A stretch of DNA of 64,000 nucleotides from NCBI RefSeq assembly GCF_013376415.1, contig NZ_WYET01000007.1, forward strand, positions 310,001-374,000, in the 5' to 3' direction. Source of the DNA: Flagellimonas chongwuensis (lineage in GTDB: Bacteria > Bacteroidota > Bacteroidia > Flavobacteriales > Flavobacteriaceae). A model generated the notes under the pieces. That model did no database searches and was not told where the DNA came from. It saw nothing but the letters and a program-made list of their open reading frames with translations. The translations under genes and the position numbers were made by a program. Positions 15,712 to 27,149 of the stretch are shown here, in pieces; the stretch's first letter is position 1, and the number at the start of each line of letters is the position of its first letter.

Positions 15712-18700
15712 TCAAATCGCACTCTCCGACACGTCCACTTCCTTGACCGTTCTTCCTTTTTGAATGGACAACCTCGCATCTTCAAGAATCAGGTATAGAC
15801 ATGGCACTATAACCAATATGATCGCCGTGGCAAACACAATACCGAATCCAAGTGAAATGGCCATGGGTATCAGATAAAATGCCTGACTTGAGGTTTCCAA
15901 AATAATGGGGGCCAAACCACCAAAAGTGGTCATGGTAGTTAAAATTATAGGTCGGAATCTTCTCAGCCCGGCTTCGTGAATGGACTTGTATATAAGGTCG
16001 CCTTCTTTCCTACGCTTGTTTGCATAATCAATCATGATCAAAGAATCATTCACAACCACTCCGGACAACGCGATAACTCCCATCAAACTGACCAGGGAGA
16101 GGTCGTAACCCAACAAAATATGTCCGATTACCGCGCCAACGATACCAAAGGGAATGGCCGTCATCACGATCAAGGGTTGTACATAACTGCTAAAAGCTAT
16201 GGCCAAGAGGGCATAGATCAATAACATGGCTATGGCAAATCCAGCGCGTAACGTACTGGTGCTTTCCCGCATATCGGCCTGGCTTCCCTCAAAGGTCCAG
16301 GTAATGCCCGGGAAATCGGCCCGTAGTTGTGGCAGTGTTTCCTCTTGGACTTTTGCAATTACCCTGTTGACAGCATTAGCTGGTTCCACATCCATTCCAA
16401 CATTTACGACCCTACGGCCGTCCCTACGGTTGATACTGGTAAATGCCTCTCGTTGTTGAACCTCGACCACATCCATTAAGGGTACCTCCACTCCATCCTG
16501 CGTTCTTATCAAAAAGTTTTCGAGGTTTTTGATATCCTTACGCTCTTCCATCGGGAGTTTTACACGGACCTCAATTTCATCCATACCCCGGAGCTGTCTC
16601 ATGGCCAATGCACCAAAAAACCCGTTCCTTACCTGTCTTCCCACTTCATTTGAGGTTAGCCCCAAATTTCTACCTTGTGGCAAGAGCTTAAAATCGTACT
16701 GTAATTTTCCTTTATTGTAATTGTCTGTGACGTCCCGTGTATTGGAAAACATCTCCATTCTTTCAACAAATGCCGTACTTGCTTTTTCTAGCACATTGAT
16801 ATCGGTATGGCTCAAATCTATACTGATTGCCTGTCGGGCACCTCCGGGACCTCTTTCGGCTTCAAAGGTAATTTGATCAACACCTTCTATGTCCCCAATA
16901 TTATCACGCCAAAGAGCAATTACCTCCCCGGCGGTAATATCCCTCTGGTCCGGCGGCAACATTACGATTTCCACATCAATAAAATTTTGTCCACGCACAT
17001 TAGTCTTGATTCCTTCGGCAACCTCGTATAAATTATGTTCTTCGAACATTCTTTGGGTAGCATCGGAGATATCGTGGGCTACCTTGGCAGCTTGGTCCGG
17101 AGTTGTTCCTACTGGTAAGCGGACACCTGCCTCTATTTCATCCGCCGCTACTTCCGGCATCATGATCATTCCCATATGCCCACTGTAGCCATATCCTCCT
17201 ACTATCAATAAAAGTGCTACAGCACTTGACAGGGTAATATATCTATGCTTAAGACACTTGTCCAGTAATGGGCGGTACCATTTATCGACCAGCTCATTGA
17301 ACTTGTTGGCAAAAGCACCTTGCCAACTTTCAAGTTTATGCACCCATTTGTTCTTGCTCGGATCCTTTTTTAAATGGGCCAAATGCGATGGTAGAATAAA
17401 TAATGCCTCTAACAAAGAAACCGCCAATATTACAATGACCACCGCTGGAAGGGGTTGCCAAAACTTACCTGTTTCCCCTGGCATAAAAAGCAGTGGTACA
17501 AAAGCAATAATGGTAGTGGTGATACTGAAGACCACCGGAAGAGAAACATCTTTGGTTCCTGCAATGGCCGCCTTAATGGGACTTAGCCCTTTTTTCCTGT
17601 ATTCGTACACGTTTTCCCCGACCACGATGGCATCATCCACCACGATACCAAGCACGACCAAAAACCCGAACATGGATATCATGTTTACACTGATTCCGAT
17701 TAGAGGAAGAAAAATCATTCCACCTATAAAAGAGACCGTCATCCCCATCATTACCCAAAAGGCCAAACGATATTCCAAGAACAAGGTGAGTATCAGCAAA
17801 ACAATGATGATGGCCAGCACACCATTTTCTGTCAATAGGGACAATCGTTCACGGTAGTCGGACGCCCTATTGCTATCGGTACGGTAATTTACACCGGGTG
17901 GCAACTGGAAATCCTCAAGTATGCCTAAAGCTACATCCTCGATTTCCATTGGGGATTGGTCGCCTATCCTAAATATTTGGAGTTCCACATAATTTTGTTG
18001 ATTAAACTGTCCGTGAAATCCGGTTTCTTCAAAATCATCGGTAATGGTCGCAATATCGCTTAAGCTTACCTTGGCCCCTGAAGGTGCGGATACGATGGTA
18101 ATGTTTCCGTATTCGTCCGCCCATTGTTTACGTTCCTTCATCCTCAGCAATATCTCACCACTCTGTGTTTGTACTGCTCCTGCAGGAACATCGTTACTAC
18201 TCTGCCTTATTATGTCCGCCACTTGGCCAAGGGTCAAGTTATATTTTTGAAGGTTGTTGCGATTAATTTCGATACGTGTCTCATAATCGGGAACATTGTT
18301 GAGCTCCACTTGGGTGATTGCCGGATTGCTCAATAAAATGGTCCTCAAACGTTCGGCCAGTATCCGAAGCGTCCAAATGTCCGCCTTTCCATAAAGACCG
18401 ATTTGAAGTACATCACGTTGTCTGGACCGCAGGCTAACCTCTGGCCGTTCTATATCATCAGGGAAAGTTCGAATTCTGTTGATGGCCTGATCAATGTCCT
18501 GAAAGGCTTTCATTCGTTCGGAGCCTGCGATAAGTTCTATACTGATTTGACCCGACCCCTCATCGGCCTGTGAAACGATTTCCTTTATGCCCTGAACGCT
18601 TCGTACGGCTTCTTCCACAGGTTGAAGGACGCCTTGTTCCACCTCTGCTGGCGAAGCACCCGGATAGGCCACGGATACATCAACAAAATCCAACTGGAAC

Positions 18701-18855
18701 TCAGGAAAAACTTCTTTTTGGATTGTATACATGGTAAAAATACCACCACCCAAAAGTATCAGCATCAATAGATTTGTGGCGATTGAATTTCGGGCCATAT
18801 AACCTATGGCCCCTTCCTTCCTTACTTTTCCATCATTTTCCTTATCGTCCATCAT
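15712..18855 (-). CDS. RND-family efflux permease
   Basis: A 1047-residue AcrB-superfamily inner-membrane pump with an N-terminal helix after [19 protein letters not shown], two large periplasmic loops and twelve predicted helices. The TM4 proton-relay acidic pair is present in [16 protein letters not shown], and the helix ending [18 protein letters not shown] is in TM10. It exports substrates through the adaptor and TolC-like partner encoded upstream in the same operon (8 nt gap). The specificity cannot be read from the sequence. No dedicated regulator gene adjoins the operon. Confidence 0.93.
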   Translation of the reverse strand: MMDDKENDGKVRKEGAIGYMARNSIATNLLMLILLGGGIFTMYTIQKEVFPEFQLDFVDVSVAYPGASPAEVEQGVLQPVEEAVRSVQGIKEIVSQADEGSGQISIELIAGSERMKAFQDIDQAINRIRTFPDDIERPEVSLRSRQRDVLQIGLYGKADIWTLRILAERLRTILLSNPAITQVELNNVPDYETRIEINRNNLQKYNLTLGQVADIIRQSSNDVPAGAVQTQSGEILLRMKERKQWADEYGNITIVSAPSGAKVSLSDIATITDDFEETGFHGQFNQQNYVELQIFRIGDQSPMEIEDVALGILEDFQLPPGVNYRTDSNRASDYRERLSLLTENGVLAIIIVLLILTLFLEYRLAFWVMMGMTVSFIGGMIFLPLIGISVNMISMFGFLVVLGIVVDDAIVVGENVYEYRKKGLSPIKAAIAGTKDVSLPVVFSITTTIIAFVPLLFMPGETGKFWQPLPAVVIVILAVSLLEALFILPSHLAHLKKDPSKNKWVHKLESWQGAFANKFNELVDKWYRPLLDKCLKHRYITLSSAVALLLIVGGYGYSGHMGMIMMPEVAADEIEAGVRLPVGTTPDQAAKVAHDISDATQRMFEEHNLYEVAEGIKTNVRGQNFIDVEIVMLPPDQRDITAGEVIALWRDNIGDIEGVDQITFEAERGPGGARQAISIDLSHTDINVLEKASTAFVERMEMFSNTRDVTDNYNKGKLQYDFKLLPQGRNLGLTSNEVGRQVRNGFFGALAMRQLRGMDEIEVRVKLPMEERKDIKNLENFLIRTQDGVEVPLMDVVEVQQREAFTSINRRDGRRVVNVGMDVEPANAVNRVIAKVQEETLPQLRADFPGITWTFEGSQADMRESTSTLRAGFAIAMLLIYALLAIAFSSYVQPLIVMTAIPFGIVGAVIGHILLGYDLSLVSLMGVIALSGVVVNDSLIMIDYANKRRKEGDLIYKSIHEAGLRRFRPIILTTMTTFGGLAPIILETSSQAFYLIPMAISLGFGIVFATAIILVIVPCLYLILEDARLSIQKGRTVKEVDVSESAI

Positions 18856-18863
18856 AGCAGCTT

Positions 18864-20072
18864 TTAGTCGTTTTCGTTATCTGTGATTTCTTCCGAACGT
18901 GTTCTGAGTTCCACACCATTGGTAACCGTACTCAAATTTGTGGTCACCACATTCTCTCCATCTTGGAGTCCTGATTTCACATAAGCATATTCGTTGTCGG
19001 TCAGAATAATGTCCAGTTCACGGATTTCCAAAAGGTTGTCCTTCATTACCCATGCCGTTTGATTGCTCCGCACCAGATCACGGTCCAACCGAACCACATT
19101 TGGAATAGAATCCGCTTGGATATTTACCTCGACAAAAGTTCCGATCATCAATTTGGGAGCTCCCTCTAGTTCCTTACTTGTAGCCAAAGGGTCGTTCACG
19201 CGTACCAGTACCCTTGCCAACCTGGTTTGATTGTCCAAAGCGCCTATCTGTCTGTCCAAAGCGCCTTCGCGTTGTGCGCCGGATGGCCATGCGGATGAGT
19301 TTTCGATATGGACAACTGAACCCTTTTCATCCTCGGATTCGGGGAATTTTAACCATTGCAAACGAGAAACGGGTACCGTCGCCGTTACCCAATAGCTATC
19401 CGTTCCCACAATTCTTCCAAGGTCATCCCCTTGGGTAACTTGCGAGCCAACGGTTACATTTTGACTTAGAATATGTGCATCGAAAGGGGCACGGATGGTC
19501 GTACGCTCCAAATTAAGTTGTGCTTGATTCCTTGAGGCCCGAGCAGCTTCTATATTGGCCTTTACTGCATTCAATTGCGGTTTACGAAGTACCAATTGTG
19601 TCTCATTATCGGATAATGGGTTATCCCCGAACAGGGAGTCGTTATTGATGAGCTGTAAATCTTGTTCGGCTATCTGTTGGCGTCCCATCTCTGTGGCCAA
19701 TGCTGTTTCGGATTGCAGGAGCTCACTTTTGCGAAGTTCCAAAGTATTGCGATAATCCGATGGGTCTATCTGCAATAACACCTCTCCTTTTTTTACAAAA
19801 CCTCCCGGGGTAAAGGCTGGGTCTCGGCGAACAATCTGTCCGGGCACTAACGGACTCAAGGTTACGTCTTCCACAGGCTGTACCGTGCCCGTAGCCGAGA
19901 TAATGGGTGCGTAGGTTCCTTTCTCCATAGTCACCACATCTACCAAAATCGCGGTTTCAATGGTCGCCCCTTCGCTTTCTGCCTCCGGTTCGGTGGAGAA
20001 GATAAGTGTGGTGACCAAAATTCCACCAACAATTATGGCCAAACATATCCAAATTACTTTTTTATTGCTCAT
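18864..20072 (-). CDS. RND efflux periplasmic adaptor (membrane fusion protein)
   Basis: A 402-residue HlyD/AcrA-type adaptor. An N-terminal signal anchor ([20 protein letters not shown]) is followed by a lipoyl-like half domain ([21 protein letters not shown]), a coiled-coil hairpin rich in Leu/Gln/Glu, the second lipoyl half ([12 protein letters not shown]) and beta-barrel domains. It joins the inner-membrane pump to the outer-membrane channel. It overlaps the channel gene by 11 nt and precedes the pump gene by 8 nt, so translation is probably coupled. Confidence 0.92.
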   Translation of the reverse strand: MSNKKVIWICLAIIVGGILVTTLIFSTEPEAESEGATIETAILVDVVTMEKGTYAPIISATGTVQPVEDVTLSPLVPGQIVRRDPAFTPGGFVKKGEVLLQIDPSDYRNTLELRKSELLQSETALATEMGRQQIAEQDLQLINNDSLFGDNPLSDNETQLVLRKPQLNAVKANIEAARASRNQAQLNLERTTIRAPFDAHILSQNVTVGSQVTQGDDLGRIVGTDSYWVTATVPVSRLQWLKFPESEDEKGSVVHIENSSAWPSGAQREGALDRQIGALDNQTRLARVLVRVNDPLATSKELEGAPKLMIGTFVEVNIQADSIPNVVRLDRDLVRSNQTAWVMKDNLLEIRELDIILTDNEYAYVKSGLQDGENVVTTNLSTVTNGVELRTRSEEITDNEND

Positions 20073-21516
20073 ATAATTCGTCTACTTTACTTTGTTTGTC
20101 TTCTATATTTCTACCGGTATCAAATCCTCCGGCCAATGCCCTGTACAGAGCAATTCTGATTTGAACGTGTTGCAATTGAGCGAATACCAGATCTCTTCGG
20201 AGCTGTTGCTCTTGATCTAGTCCCAACAACACATCCAAATATGGGCTAAAGCCGTTCAAAAATTCAACACGTAGTTGCTTGTTGCTTTTTTCGGCCAATT
20301 CCAGTTGACGCTGGATATTTTCCAATCTCGCGGTTTGCTGAACATCTTGCACCATGGCATCTTCTACCTCTCTAAAAGCTACTAGAGTGGCTTGGCCATA
20401 TTCATACAAGCGTTGTTCCTTAATGGCAGTTGTCCTATCTACCTCTGCATTTAGCCTTCCTCCATAAAAAACCGGTGCTAAAAGATTTCCCGCCAAGGAA
20501 TACGCCCAATTATCGAAAAGGTTATCAAAATTATTGGAACGCAGTTGCCCCCTACCACTCAAGGAGAGTCGTGGATATTTGCTCTGCACGGCTGAGGCCA
20601 TATCCCTATCCGCTGCCAGTAATAATGCAAAGGACTGTTTCACATCCGGTCGTCGCCGTACCAATTCCAAGGGCAGACCGGTATCGGGCAATTCTGGTAT
20701 ATTGGGCATGGTAGATTCTTCCATTGAAATTCCGATTTGTGGTTGCTTGCCCAACAAAACAGACAACTGGTTTTCCAATAGTTGAACATTAGTCTCAAAA
20801 ATTATTTTCTGCTCCTTTGTACTTTCCAAGAGCTGGGCTTGACGTAAAATATCAACAGCCCTGATTTGGCCTCCCACAAACCTTGACCGAATCAATTTGA
20901 TGATGGCCTCATTCGTTTTAATTTGATCTTCTGTAATCTGTAACTGCTCTTTTGCCGCCTGTAATTGATACCAGGTGGTGGCTATTTCCGCAGAAAGGGA
21001 CAGGGAAAGTGCCTCGTAATCAAAATAACTGGCTTCAGACCTAAATGTTTCTGCGTCTATCGCAGTACCAATTCGTCCCCATAGGTCTACTTCATAACTG
21101 GAAAAAAATCCCAACTGTGTATTCTCACCACCCACAAAATCGGGTTCGGGAAGCGTTCTTGCTGTTTGGGCGGATGCTTCCAGTGTGGGCCATCGGTTGG
21201 AAACCTGTGATTTTATGGATGCTCTCGAAGCAATAAACTGCTGCCAACTCGCTGCCAAATTTAAATTGGACTGCATGGCGGTATCTATCAACGTATTCAA
21301 TTTCTCATCGTTAAAGACCTCCCACCATTTGCCGGACACCAATGTGTCGCCACTTGCCCTAAATTCCTGAAAATCTTCTATTGGAGGTGATAGATTCGAA
21401 TATTTGGGGGAGCAATTAAAGTAAAGTGCCCCTACGGAAAGAATACAGACAAAAATCCAAAGGTTTTGCCAACGGCCAATTTTGGGATTCACCCGTACCA
21501 TATTGTTTTTTACCAT
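20062..21516 (-). CDS. TolC-like outer-membrane efflux lipoprotein
   Basis: A 484-residue NodT-type outer-membrane factor. A hydrophobic leader with lipobox ending ALYFNC predicts a lipoprotein. Two long alpha-helical repeats (outer membrane efflux protein domains) follow, with typical segments such as ELVRRRPDVKQSFALLLAADRD and LNGFSPYLDVLLGLDQEQ. First gene of the three-gene pump operon. The start could be 21516 or the Met five codons in. It is preceded by 285 bases without a gene, in which I see no clear operator. Confidence 0.9.
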   Translation of the reverse strand: MVKNNMVRVNPKIGRWQNLWIFVCILSVGALYFNCSPKYSNLSPPIEDFQEFRASGDTLVSGKWWEVFNDEKLNTLIDTAMQSNLNLAASWQQFIASRASIKSQVSNRWPTLEASAQTARTLPEPDFVGGENTQLGFFSSYEVDLWGRIGTAIDAETFRSEASYFDYEALSLSLSAEIATTWYQLQAAKEQLQITEDQIKTNEAIIKLIRSRFVGGQIRAVDILRQAQLLESTKEQKIIFETNVQLLENQLSVLLGKQPQIGISMEESTMPNIPELPDTGLPLELVRRRPDVKQSFALLLAADRDMASAVQSKYPRLSLSGRGQLRSNNFDNLFDNWAYSLAGNLLAPVFYGGRLNAEVDRTTAIKEQRLYEYGQATLVAFREVEDAMVQDVQQTARLENIQRQLELAEKSNKQLRVEFLNGFSPYLDVLLGLDQEQQLRRDLVFAQLQHVQIRIALYRALAGGFDTGRNIEDKQSKVDELYEQ

Positions 21517-21801
21517 TACCTTGATTTGATGGACGTAGTTTAATAAAAACTCTACCTATATAATTTCGTGAATTTCAATGGATTTTAAAAATAAAACTGC
21601 TCCAACTACACTACCACACCTCTCAACGTCAAGTTTATACTAACAAGCCGTTTCTACCATAAAGAAATTTTTATCGAGGTGATGGCCGCTAATGAACAAT
21701 ACATAACAAAATACTTAGCTTGAAGTTGAGGGGGTCAGAGTTAATATTCCAAATAAGTTGGTATATTATACCGCCTTAAAAAACTAAACAACTTTATTAT
21801 C

Positions 21802-23463
21802 ATGAAATACTTATTTTACGCCTTAGTGGGCCTTTGCTTGTTTATTTCTTGCAAGGACAACAAAGAGAAAACTGCGGAGCAAGAAAAAGAGCACCACAAA
21901 CGGCCAAATATTGTTTTTATCATAAGCGACGATCATGCCTACCAAGCCATCAGCGCATATGGCGGCAGGCTGGCCGAGGTGGCCCCTACCCCCAACATCG
22001 ATAGAATTGCAGCGGAAGGCATGTTGTTTGAACGCTGTTTGGTCACCAATTCTATTTGTGGGCCTTCAAGAGCTGCCATCCTCACCGGAAAGTACAGTCA
22101 TTTAAATGGGTTTATCGACAACACTATTGGTTCTAAATTCAATTTTGACCAACAGACCTTTGGTGAATTGTTACAGCAAGCAGGATATAAGACCGGTGTC
22201 TTGGGTAAACTTCATTTGGGGGATACACCTTCCAAAGGGTTCGATTACATTGATATTTTACCAGGTCAGGGATCATATTACAATCCAACCTTTATAAACG
22301 AACAAGGTCAATATGAACTCGAAGGTTACACTACCGAAATTATCACGGAAAAAGCCATTGAATGGATGGACTCGGTGAAGTCGGAAGAACAACCCTTTAT
22401 GCTGTTTTTGGGCCATAAATCACCACATAGACCATGGCAGCCAGGGCCAAACGAACTGGGTATGTACGAAGACGTTGAAATACCTGAACCGGTAACCCTG
22501 TTCGATGATTATTCCGGTGGCCGTGAAGTAGCGGGCATGAACTACATGTCCATTTCCGAATCCATGAAAATGGGGCCAGACCTTAAAATTACCGACCAAC
22601 CGCAGAATGGCTTTACCGAGGAACAACAAAAAATGTGGGATTCCATTTATGGACCCATCAATGAAGAATACAACAAGAACCAACCAACGGGAGATGCACT
22701 GACACGTTTCAAGTATCAGCGCTATATGAAAGATTATTTAGCAAGTGTTGCGGGAGTCGATAAAGGTGTTGGACATGTTCTGGATTATTTGAAAGAGGCA
22801 GGTTTGGATGAAAATACCATTGTTATCTATACCTCCGACCAAGGTTTCTATTTGGGAGAACATGGCTGGTTCGATAAGCGTTGGATGTACAAAGAATCTT
22901 TACGTACTCCTCTATTGGTCAAATGGCCCGGCAAGGTAAAACCAGGCACCATAAACACGGATTTGGTTTCCAATATCGACTTTGCAGAAACGTTTCTTGA
23001 CATTGCCCAGACCAATATCCCCGGTGATATGCAAGGTAAAAGTTTGGTCCCGATTCTTGAAGGTGAAACCCCTGAAGATTGGAGAAACGAACACTATTAC
23101 CACTATTACGAGCACCCTTCGGAACATGATGTTCGCAGACATTACGGTATAACCACCGACAGGTACAAGTTGATTCATTTTTATTACGACCTTGATAAAT
23201 GGGAATTGTATGACCTAAAAAATGACCCTAGCGAAATGAACAATATCTATGGCGACCCAGATTATGCAGACGTTCAAGCAAAATTGCATGAAGATCTTGA
23301 AAAGCTAAGGGCAAAATATGAGGACAACGATTCTTTGAACCAGAAATTCATCGAGGAGTATAATGAAAAAGTAAAGGACAACCCATTGATCGAATATTGG
23401 AAAATCGCCCCTGAAGAACGGGCTAAGATGTTCGAAGAATACATGAAAAACAAATGGGAATAA
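21802..23463 (+). CDS. Secreted lipoprotein sulfatase (S1 type)
   Basis: A 553-residue type I sulfatase. The leader has a lipobox with Cys17 (LFISC), so it should be anchored to the envelope. The metal site NIVFIISDDHAYQ lies at residues ~36-48, and the formylglycine motif C-G-P-S-R has Cys86 as the residue to be oxidised. A C-terminal sulfatase subdomain contains YDLKNDPSEMNNIYG. Overall sequence resembles sulfatases acting on GlcNAc-6-sulfate or mucin/heparan-type glycans (S1_11-like), but subfamily assignment by eye is tentative. The gene 60 nt downstream encodes a formylglycine-generating enzyme, which would mature it. Confidence 0.9.
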   Translation: MKYLFYALVGLCLFISCKDNKEKTAEQEKEHHKRPNIVFIISDDHAYQAISAYGGRLAEVAPTPNIDRIAAEGMLFERCLVTNSICGPSRAAILTGKYSHLNGFIDNTIGSKFNFDQQTFGELLQQAGYKTGVLGKLHLGDTPSKGFDYIDILPGQGSYYNPTFINEQGQYELEGYTTEIITEKAIEWMDSVKSEEQPFMLFLGHKSPHRPWQPGPNELGMYEDVEIPEPVTLFDDYSGGREVAGMNYMSISESMKMGPDLKITDQPQNGFTEEQQKMWDSIYGPINEEYNKNQPTGDALTRFKYQRYMKDYLASVAGVDKGVGHVLDYLKEAGLDENTIVIYTSDQGFYLGEHGWFDKRWMYKESLRTPLLVKWPGKVKPGTINTDLVSNIDFAETFLDIAQTNIPGDMQGKSLVPILEGETPEDWRNEHYYHYYEHPSEHDVRRHYGITTDRYKLIHFYYDLDKWELYDLKNDPSEMNNIYGDPDYADVQAKLHEDLEKLRAKYEDNDSLNQKFIEEYNEKVKDNPLIEYWKIAPEERAKMFEEYMKNKWE

Positions 23464-23525
23464 TTTTTTTCCGCTGTAGTGATACGTCCTAAAAAAAATA
23501 GTTTGAGTTTCCAGAAAATAAATTG

Positions 23526-24605
23526 ATGATTTCCAAACCTTTAAATTTTATTTACCTCGTATCATTTATGTTGATATTGGGCTGCAAATCAAAAACTGAA
23601 AAATTGGATAATTCAGCAAATTCCAATACCGAAAGCCCTCAAAAACCTCCAGCAAAAGCGCCGGAGGGTATGGTATGGATTCCCGGTGGGGAATTTATGC
23701 AAGGTGCCGTCCCCAACGACAGAATGGCCATGGGACACGAAAAGCCTGCTCACAAAGTATATGTCGATGGCTTTTTTATGGACATCCATGAAGTGACCAA
23801 CAATGAATTTGCAAAGTTTGTGGATGAAACAGGCTATGTCACCGTAGCCGAAAGGGAAATTGATTGGGAGGAAATGAAAAAACAGTTACCTGCGGGTACG
23901 GAAAAACCCCATGACTCCATTTTACAGCCAGGTTCATTGATTTTCAAAAAGACAAAGTCCAGTGTTCCTAATCTATACGACTATTCACAATGGTGGGAGT
24001 GGAAAATCGGCGCCGATTGGAGACACCCCAATGGACCTGATACCAACATCGAGGGCAAAGATGACCACCCCGTTGTCCATATAGCGTATGAAGATGCGCT
24101 GGCGTATTGTGAATGGGCCGGACGCAGATTGCCCACCGAGGCCGAATGGGAATTTGCTGCCCGGGCCGGTAGGTCCGATAGCAAATTTTTCTGGGGGGAC
24201 GATATTTCACAATTGAGCTCCCATGCCAATTCTTGGGAAGGTGAATTTCCGGTGGAAAACACCATGGAAGATGGTTTTGAGCGCAGGGCGCCCGTGATGA
24301 GCTATCCCAAGAACGATTTTGGATTGTACGATATGGCCGGGAATGTTTGGGAATGGACCAGTGACTGGTACAACACCAATTACTACGAAGAACTGGCCTC
24401 AAGCAATGAGACCACCCAAAATCCAACAGGGGCGACCCGCGCTTTTAATCCGAACAATCCGTACGCGGAAGAAAGGGTAATCAAAGGAGGTTCGTTTCTT
24501 TGTAGCGCCTCTTATTGTGCAAGTTATCGAATTTCGGCACGTATGGCCACCAGTCCCGATTCGGGACAGGAACATTTAGGGTTTAGAACGGTAATGTCCG
24601 AATAA
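23526..24605 (+). CDS. Exported formylglycine-generating enzyme
   Basis: A 359-residue lipoprotein with lipobox LILGC, then an FGE-sulfatase (SUMF1) domain starting PEGMVWIPGGEFMQG. It keeps the two catalytic Cys of true FGEs in GGSFLCSASYCASYR (about residues 326 and 331), matching human Cys336/Cys341. These coordinate copper and oxidise the sulfatase Cys to formylglycine using oxygen. Many FGE-fold proteins lack these Cys, so this one is likely active. Start ATG 23526 is preferred over an in-frame TTG 3 nt upstream. It is the second gene of a sulfatase-FGE pair, unusual in that both are predicted outside the cytoplasm. Confidence 0.88.
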   Translation: MISKPLNFIYLVSFMLILGCKSKTEKLDNSANSNTESPQKPPAKAPEGMVWIPGGEFMQGAVPNDRMAMGHEKPAHKVYVDGFFMDIHEVTNNEFAKFVDETGYVTVAEREIDWEEMKKQLPAGTEKPHDSILQPGSLIFKKTKSSVPNLYDYSQWWEWKIGADWRHPNGPDTNIEGKDDHPVVHIAYEDALAYCEWAGRRLPTEAEWEFAARAGRSDSKFFWGDDISQLSSHANSWEGEFPVENTMEDGFERRAPVMSYPKNDFGLYDMAGNVWEWTSDWYNTNYYEELASSNETTQNPTGATRAFNPNNPYAEERVIKGGSFLCSASYCASYRISARMATSPDSGQEHLGFRTVMSE

Positions 24606-27149
24606 TTATTCCTTTTCCTTTTTAAGTACGGATAACGGGGAATTTCTAACAATTCCAATACTGTTACCGACGCCCAAAGCAAAAACCAAAAATGTAATTG
24701 CCGGCAGTATAACAATAAATGGTATGGCCGAGGGTACAAATGTAGTCTCAAACAGCATCCAAGCCAGTAAGGTACTTCCCAAAACCGCCAGTACAACGCC
24801 CATAAAAGCACCTAAAAATCCTAGAACGGTATACTCGATGGCTATCATTTTTAATATTTGGGAGGTTTTGGCGCCAAGGGTCCTTAGCAATGCTCCTTGC
24901 TTCACGCGCTGATGCTTGCTGCTGTATATGGCTCCCATAAGCACTGCGACACCAACAAATATGCTGAAAAAGGCCATAAAGTTGATTATCCAACCAATCT
25001 TGGCCAAAATATCTTCCAAAAGGGATAAAATTCGCTTTAAATCCAAAATGGAGACGTTGGGATAGTCCCTTACCAATGTCTGTTGTAACGTGGCAGAAGT
25101 ATCGTCATCAGGTGTTCGAAGGGTCATCACGCCAAATTGAGGTGCATTTTCCAAGACCCCGGCAGGAAAGACCACCGAAAAATTGGGTTGCAATCGACTC
25201 CAATCCACTTCTCGAATACTTTGCACGGCCGTATTCATAATCCTACCTTGAACATTAAAGGAGACCGGGTCCCCGATATTGACCTTGGCCATGTTGGCGA
25301 AATCACTGCTTACAGAAATCGGAATATCACCTTCTGAGTTAAAATTGTTCACCCATTCTCCCTCCAGTACTTTTTCCGAACCAATAAGGCTGTCGCGATA
25401 GGTTACCCTGAATTCATGGTTCAATATCCATCTTCCCACTTGCGAAGTCGTGTCCTTTCGGATATCCTCCACATGTCTACCGTTCAAAGTTTCTACACGC
25501 ATGGTCACGATGGGAATTTTGTCTATTATGGGCAGACCCGAAGCTTCAATAGTATTGGATACCGCTTCCATTTGTTTACTTTGGATATCCATAAGAATCA
25601 TATTTGCACTGTTCGCACTATCTTCAATGGCTGCTTTTTCCAGCAACATGTCCTTGGTAAAATACAAAGTGCTTATCAAAAATGTGCCTATACCTATTGA
25701 CAGTACCAATACCAAGGTCTGATTTTGGGGACGGAACAAATTTTTCAGACTTTGGCGGGGAACAAACCCCCAAGAATACGGAAAAAACCTTTTCAATAGG
25801 GCCATAAAGAATCGGGCCACAGCGGTCAAAATCAAAAACACCACCAGTAGACCTCCAACGAAAAAGAGTGACCTTAACAAATCATCCAATAACCAATAGG
25901 AAAACCCGAACACAAAAAGTATGATTCCCAAGCCTACTAATGCCGTGGCCCTTATTGAGCGGGTTTGTGTCTCTTGTACCACACGTAGAGCCTGCAGGGG
26001 AGATACATATAGTGTTTTCATCAAGGGATAGAGCGCGAAAAGTACAGACATAGCCAACCCGAGTGACAATCCCAGAACAATGCTTTGAAGAGACAAAGTT
26101 ATTTCTACTTCAACCGGAATCAAATCGCCCAATAGTACTGGGAACAATTGTTGCAGTCCATAACCGATTAGGGTACCCAAAAGCCCTCCGATAATACCCA
26201 TACAGGCTATCTGTACAAAGAAAATCAAATAGCTCTGTTTCTTTGAAGCTCCCAAACATTTGAGTACGGCAATGGATTTTATCTTCATTTGAACATAGAT
26301 GCCCATACCGCTGGCAATACCGACACACCCTAACAACAGCGCTATAAAACCAACCAGATTAAGGAACTTTCCAAAATTCTCGTATCGTCTGCCCAGACGC
26401 CTAGCTTCGGACAAGTGGGTATCCAGGTCGGCTTCTTCTGCATCCAGCACTGGTTCCACTTTCTCGCTCAAAAGGGCCATATCCTGACCTTCATCTGCCC
26501 TAAAATAATATTTGTACTCGATACGGCTTCCAGTCTGTACCAAACCTGTATTTTCAATAAATTGAAAAGGAATAAGCACAGGAGGCGCAATCGCACCGAA
26601 AACAGAAGTGCTGCCCGGAACGTTTTCCAATGCTCCTGCAATAGGAAGGGTAACGGCGCCCAGTTTGATGCTGTCCCCTGTCTTCAGATTGAGCTGTAGC
26701 ATGGTGGTGGCATCGACCAAAGCTCCATTGTCCAGATAACTATTCTTCGCCGATGATGGATCGGTCTCCAAATCCCCGTAGAACGGAAAACCTCCTTCCA
26801 CTCCCCTGACTTCCATCAACTTGGTGCCATTGTTACCTGGAAAAGCGGCCATTGACAAAAAATTGATTTCCTTGGCATCGGAGCCGCCCAAGGAATCCAT
26901 TATGCCCTGAACTTTATCGTTTACAGGTTTATCGCTTTCTATGACATAATCCGCGCCCAATAGGGATTTGGATTGTAATGCTATATTTTCCTTCAACAAC
27001 CTGCTAAAAGAATGGACACTGACCACTGCGGCCACTCCCAAGGTAATGGAAAAAACGAACAGTAGAAGTTTACCATAGCTTGCTTTTCCATCGCGCCAGG
27101 CCATTTTTAGAAGCCATAAGAATCCAGCGTTGTTTTTTCCCATAATCAA
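24606..27149 (-). CDS. ABC exporter permease, YbbP/FtsX type
   Basis: An 847-residue protein with an N-terminal helix, a large periplasmic MacB-like domain, an FtsX core of three helices near residues 260-390, and a second FtsX unit at the C-terminus (about ten helices in total). This is the YbbP/type VII (mechanotransmission) architecture. The start at 27149 overlaps the ATPase gene stop by 4 nt (ATGA coupling); the Met two codons later is possible. Divergent to it is a TesA-like esterase gene, reproducing the E. coli ybbP-ybbA-tesA neighbourhood. Likely role: extraction of hydrophobic molecules from the inner membrane. Confidence 0.88.
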   Translation of the reverse strand: MIMGKNNAGFLWLLKMAWRDGKASYGKLLLFVFSITLGVAAVVSVHSFSRLLKENIALQSKSLLGADYVIESDKPVNDKVQGIMDSLGGSDAKEINFLSMAAFPGNNGTKLMEVRGVEGGFPFYGDLETDPSSAKNSYLDNGALVDATTMLQLNLKTGDSIKLGAVTLPIAGALENVPGSTSVFGAIAPPVLIPFQFIENTGLVQTGSRIEYKYYFRADEGQDMALLSEKVEPVLDAEEADLDTHLSEARRLGRRYENFGKFLNLVGFIALLLGCVGIASGMGIYVQMKIKSIAVLKCLGASKKQSYLIFFVQIACMGIIGGLLGTLIGYGLQQLFPVLLGDLIPVEVEITLSLQSIVLGLSLGLAMSVLFALYPLMKTLYVSPLQALRVVQETQTRSIRATALVGLGIILFVFGFSYWLLDDLLRSLFFVGGLLVVFLILTAVARFFMALLKRFFPYSWGFVPRQSLKNLFRPQNQTLVLVLSIGIGTFLISTLYFTKDMLLEKAAIEDSANSANMILMDIQSKQMEAVSNTIEASGLPIIDKIPIVTMRVETLNGRHVEDIRKDTTSQVGRWILNHEFRVTYRDSLIGSEKVLEGEWVNNFNSEGDIPISVSSDFANMAKVNIGDPVSFNVQGRIMNTAVQSIREVDWSRLQPNFSVVFPAGVLENAPQFGVMTLRTPDDDTSATLQQTLVRDYPNVSILDLKRILSLLEDILAKIGWIINFMAFFSIFVGVAVLMGAIYSSKHQRVKQGALLRTLGAKTSQILKMIAIEYTVLGFLGAFMGVVLAVLGSTLLAWMLFETTFVPSAIPFIVILPAITFLVFALGVGNSIGIVRNSPLSVLKKEKE

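Noticed and set aside
17258..17857. Long plus-strand frame inside the RND permease gene
   Set aside because: It is antisense to a well supported 1047-residue transporter and matches nothing; it is a shadow.
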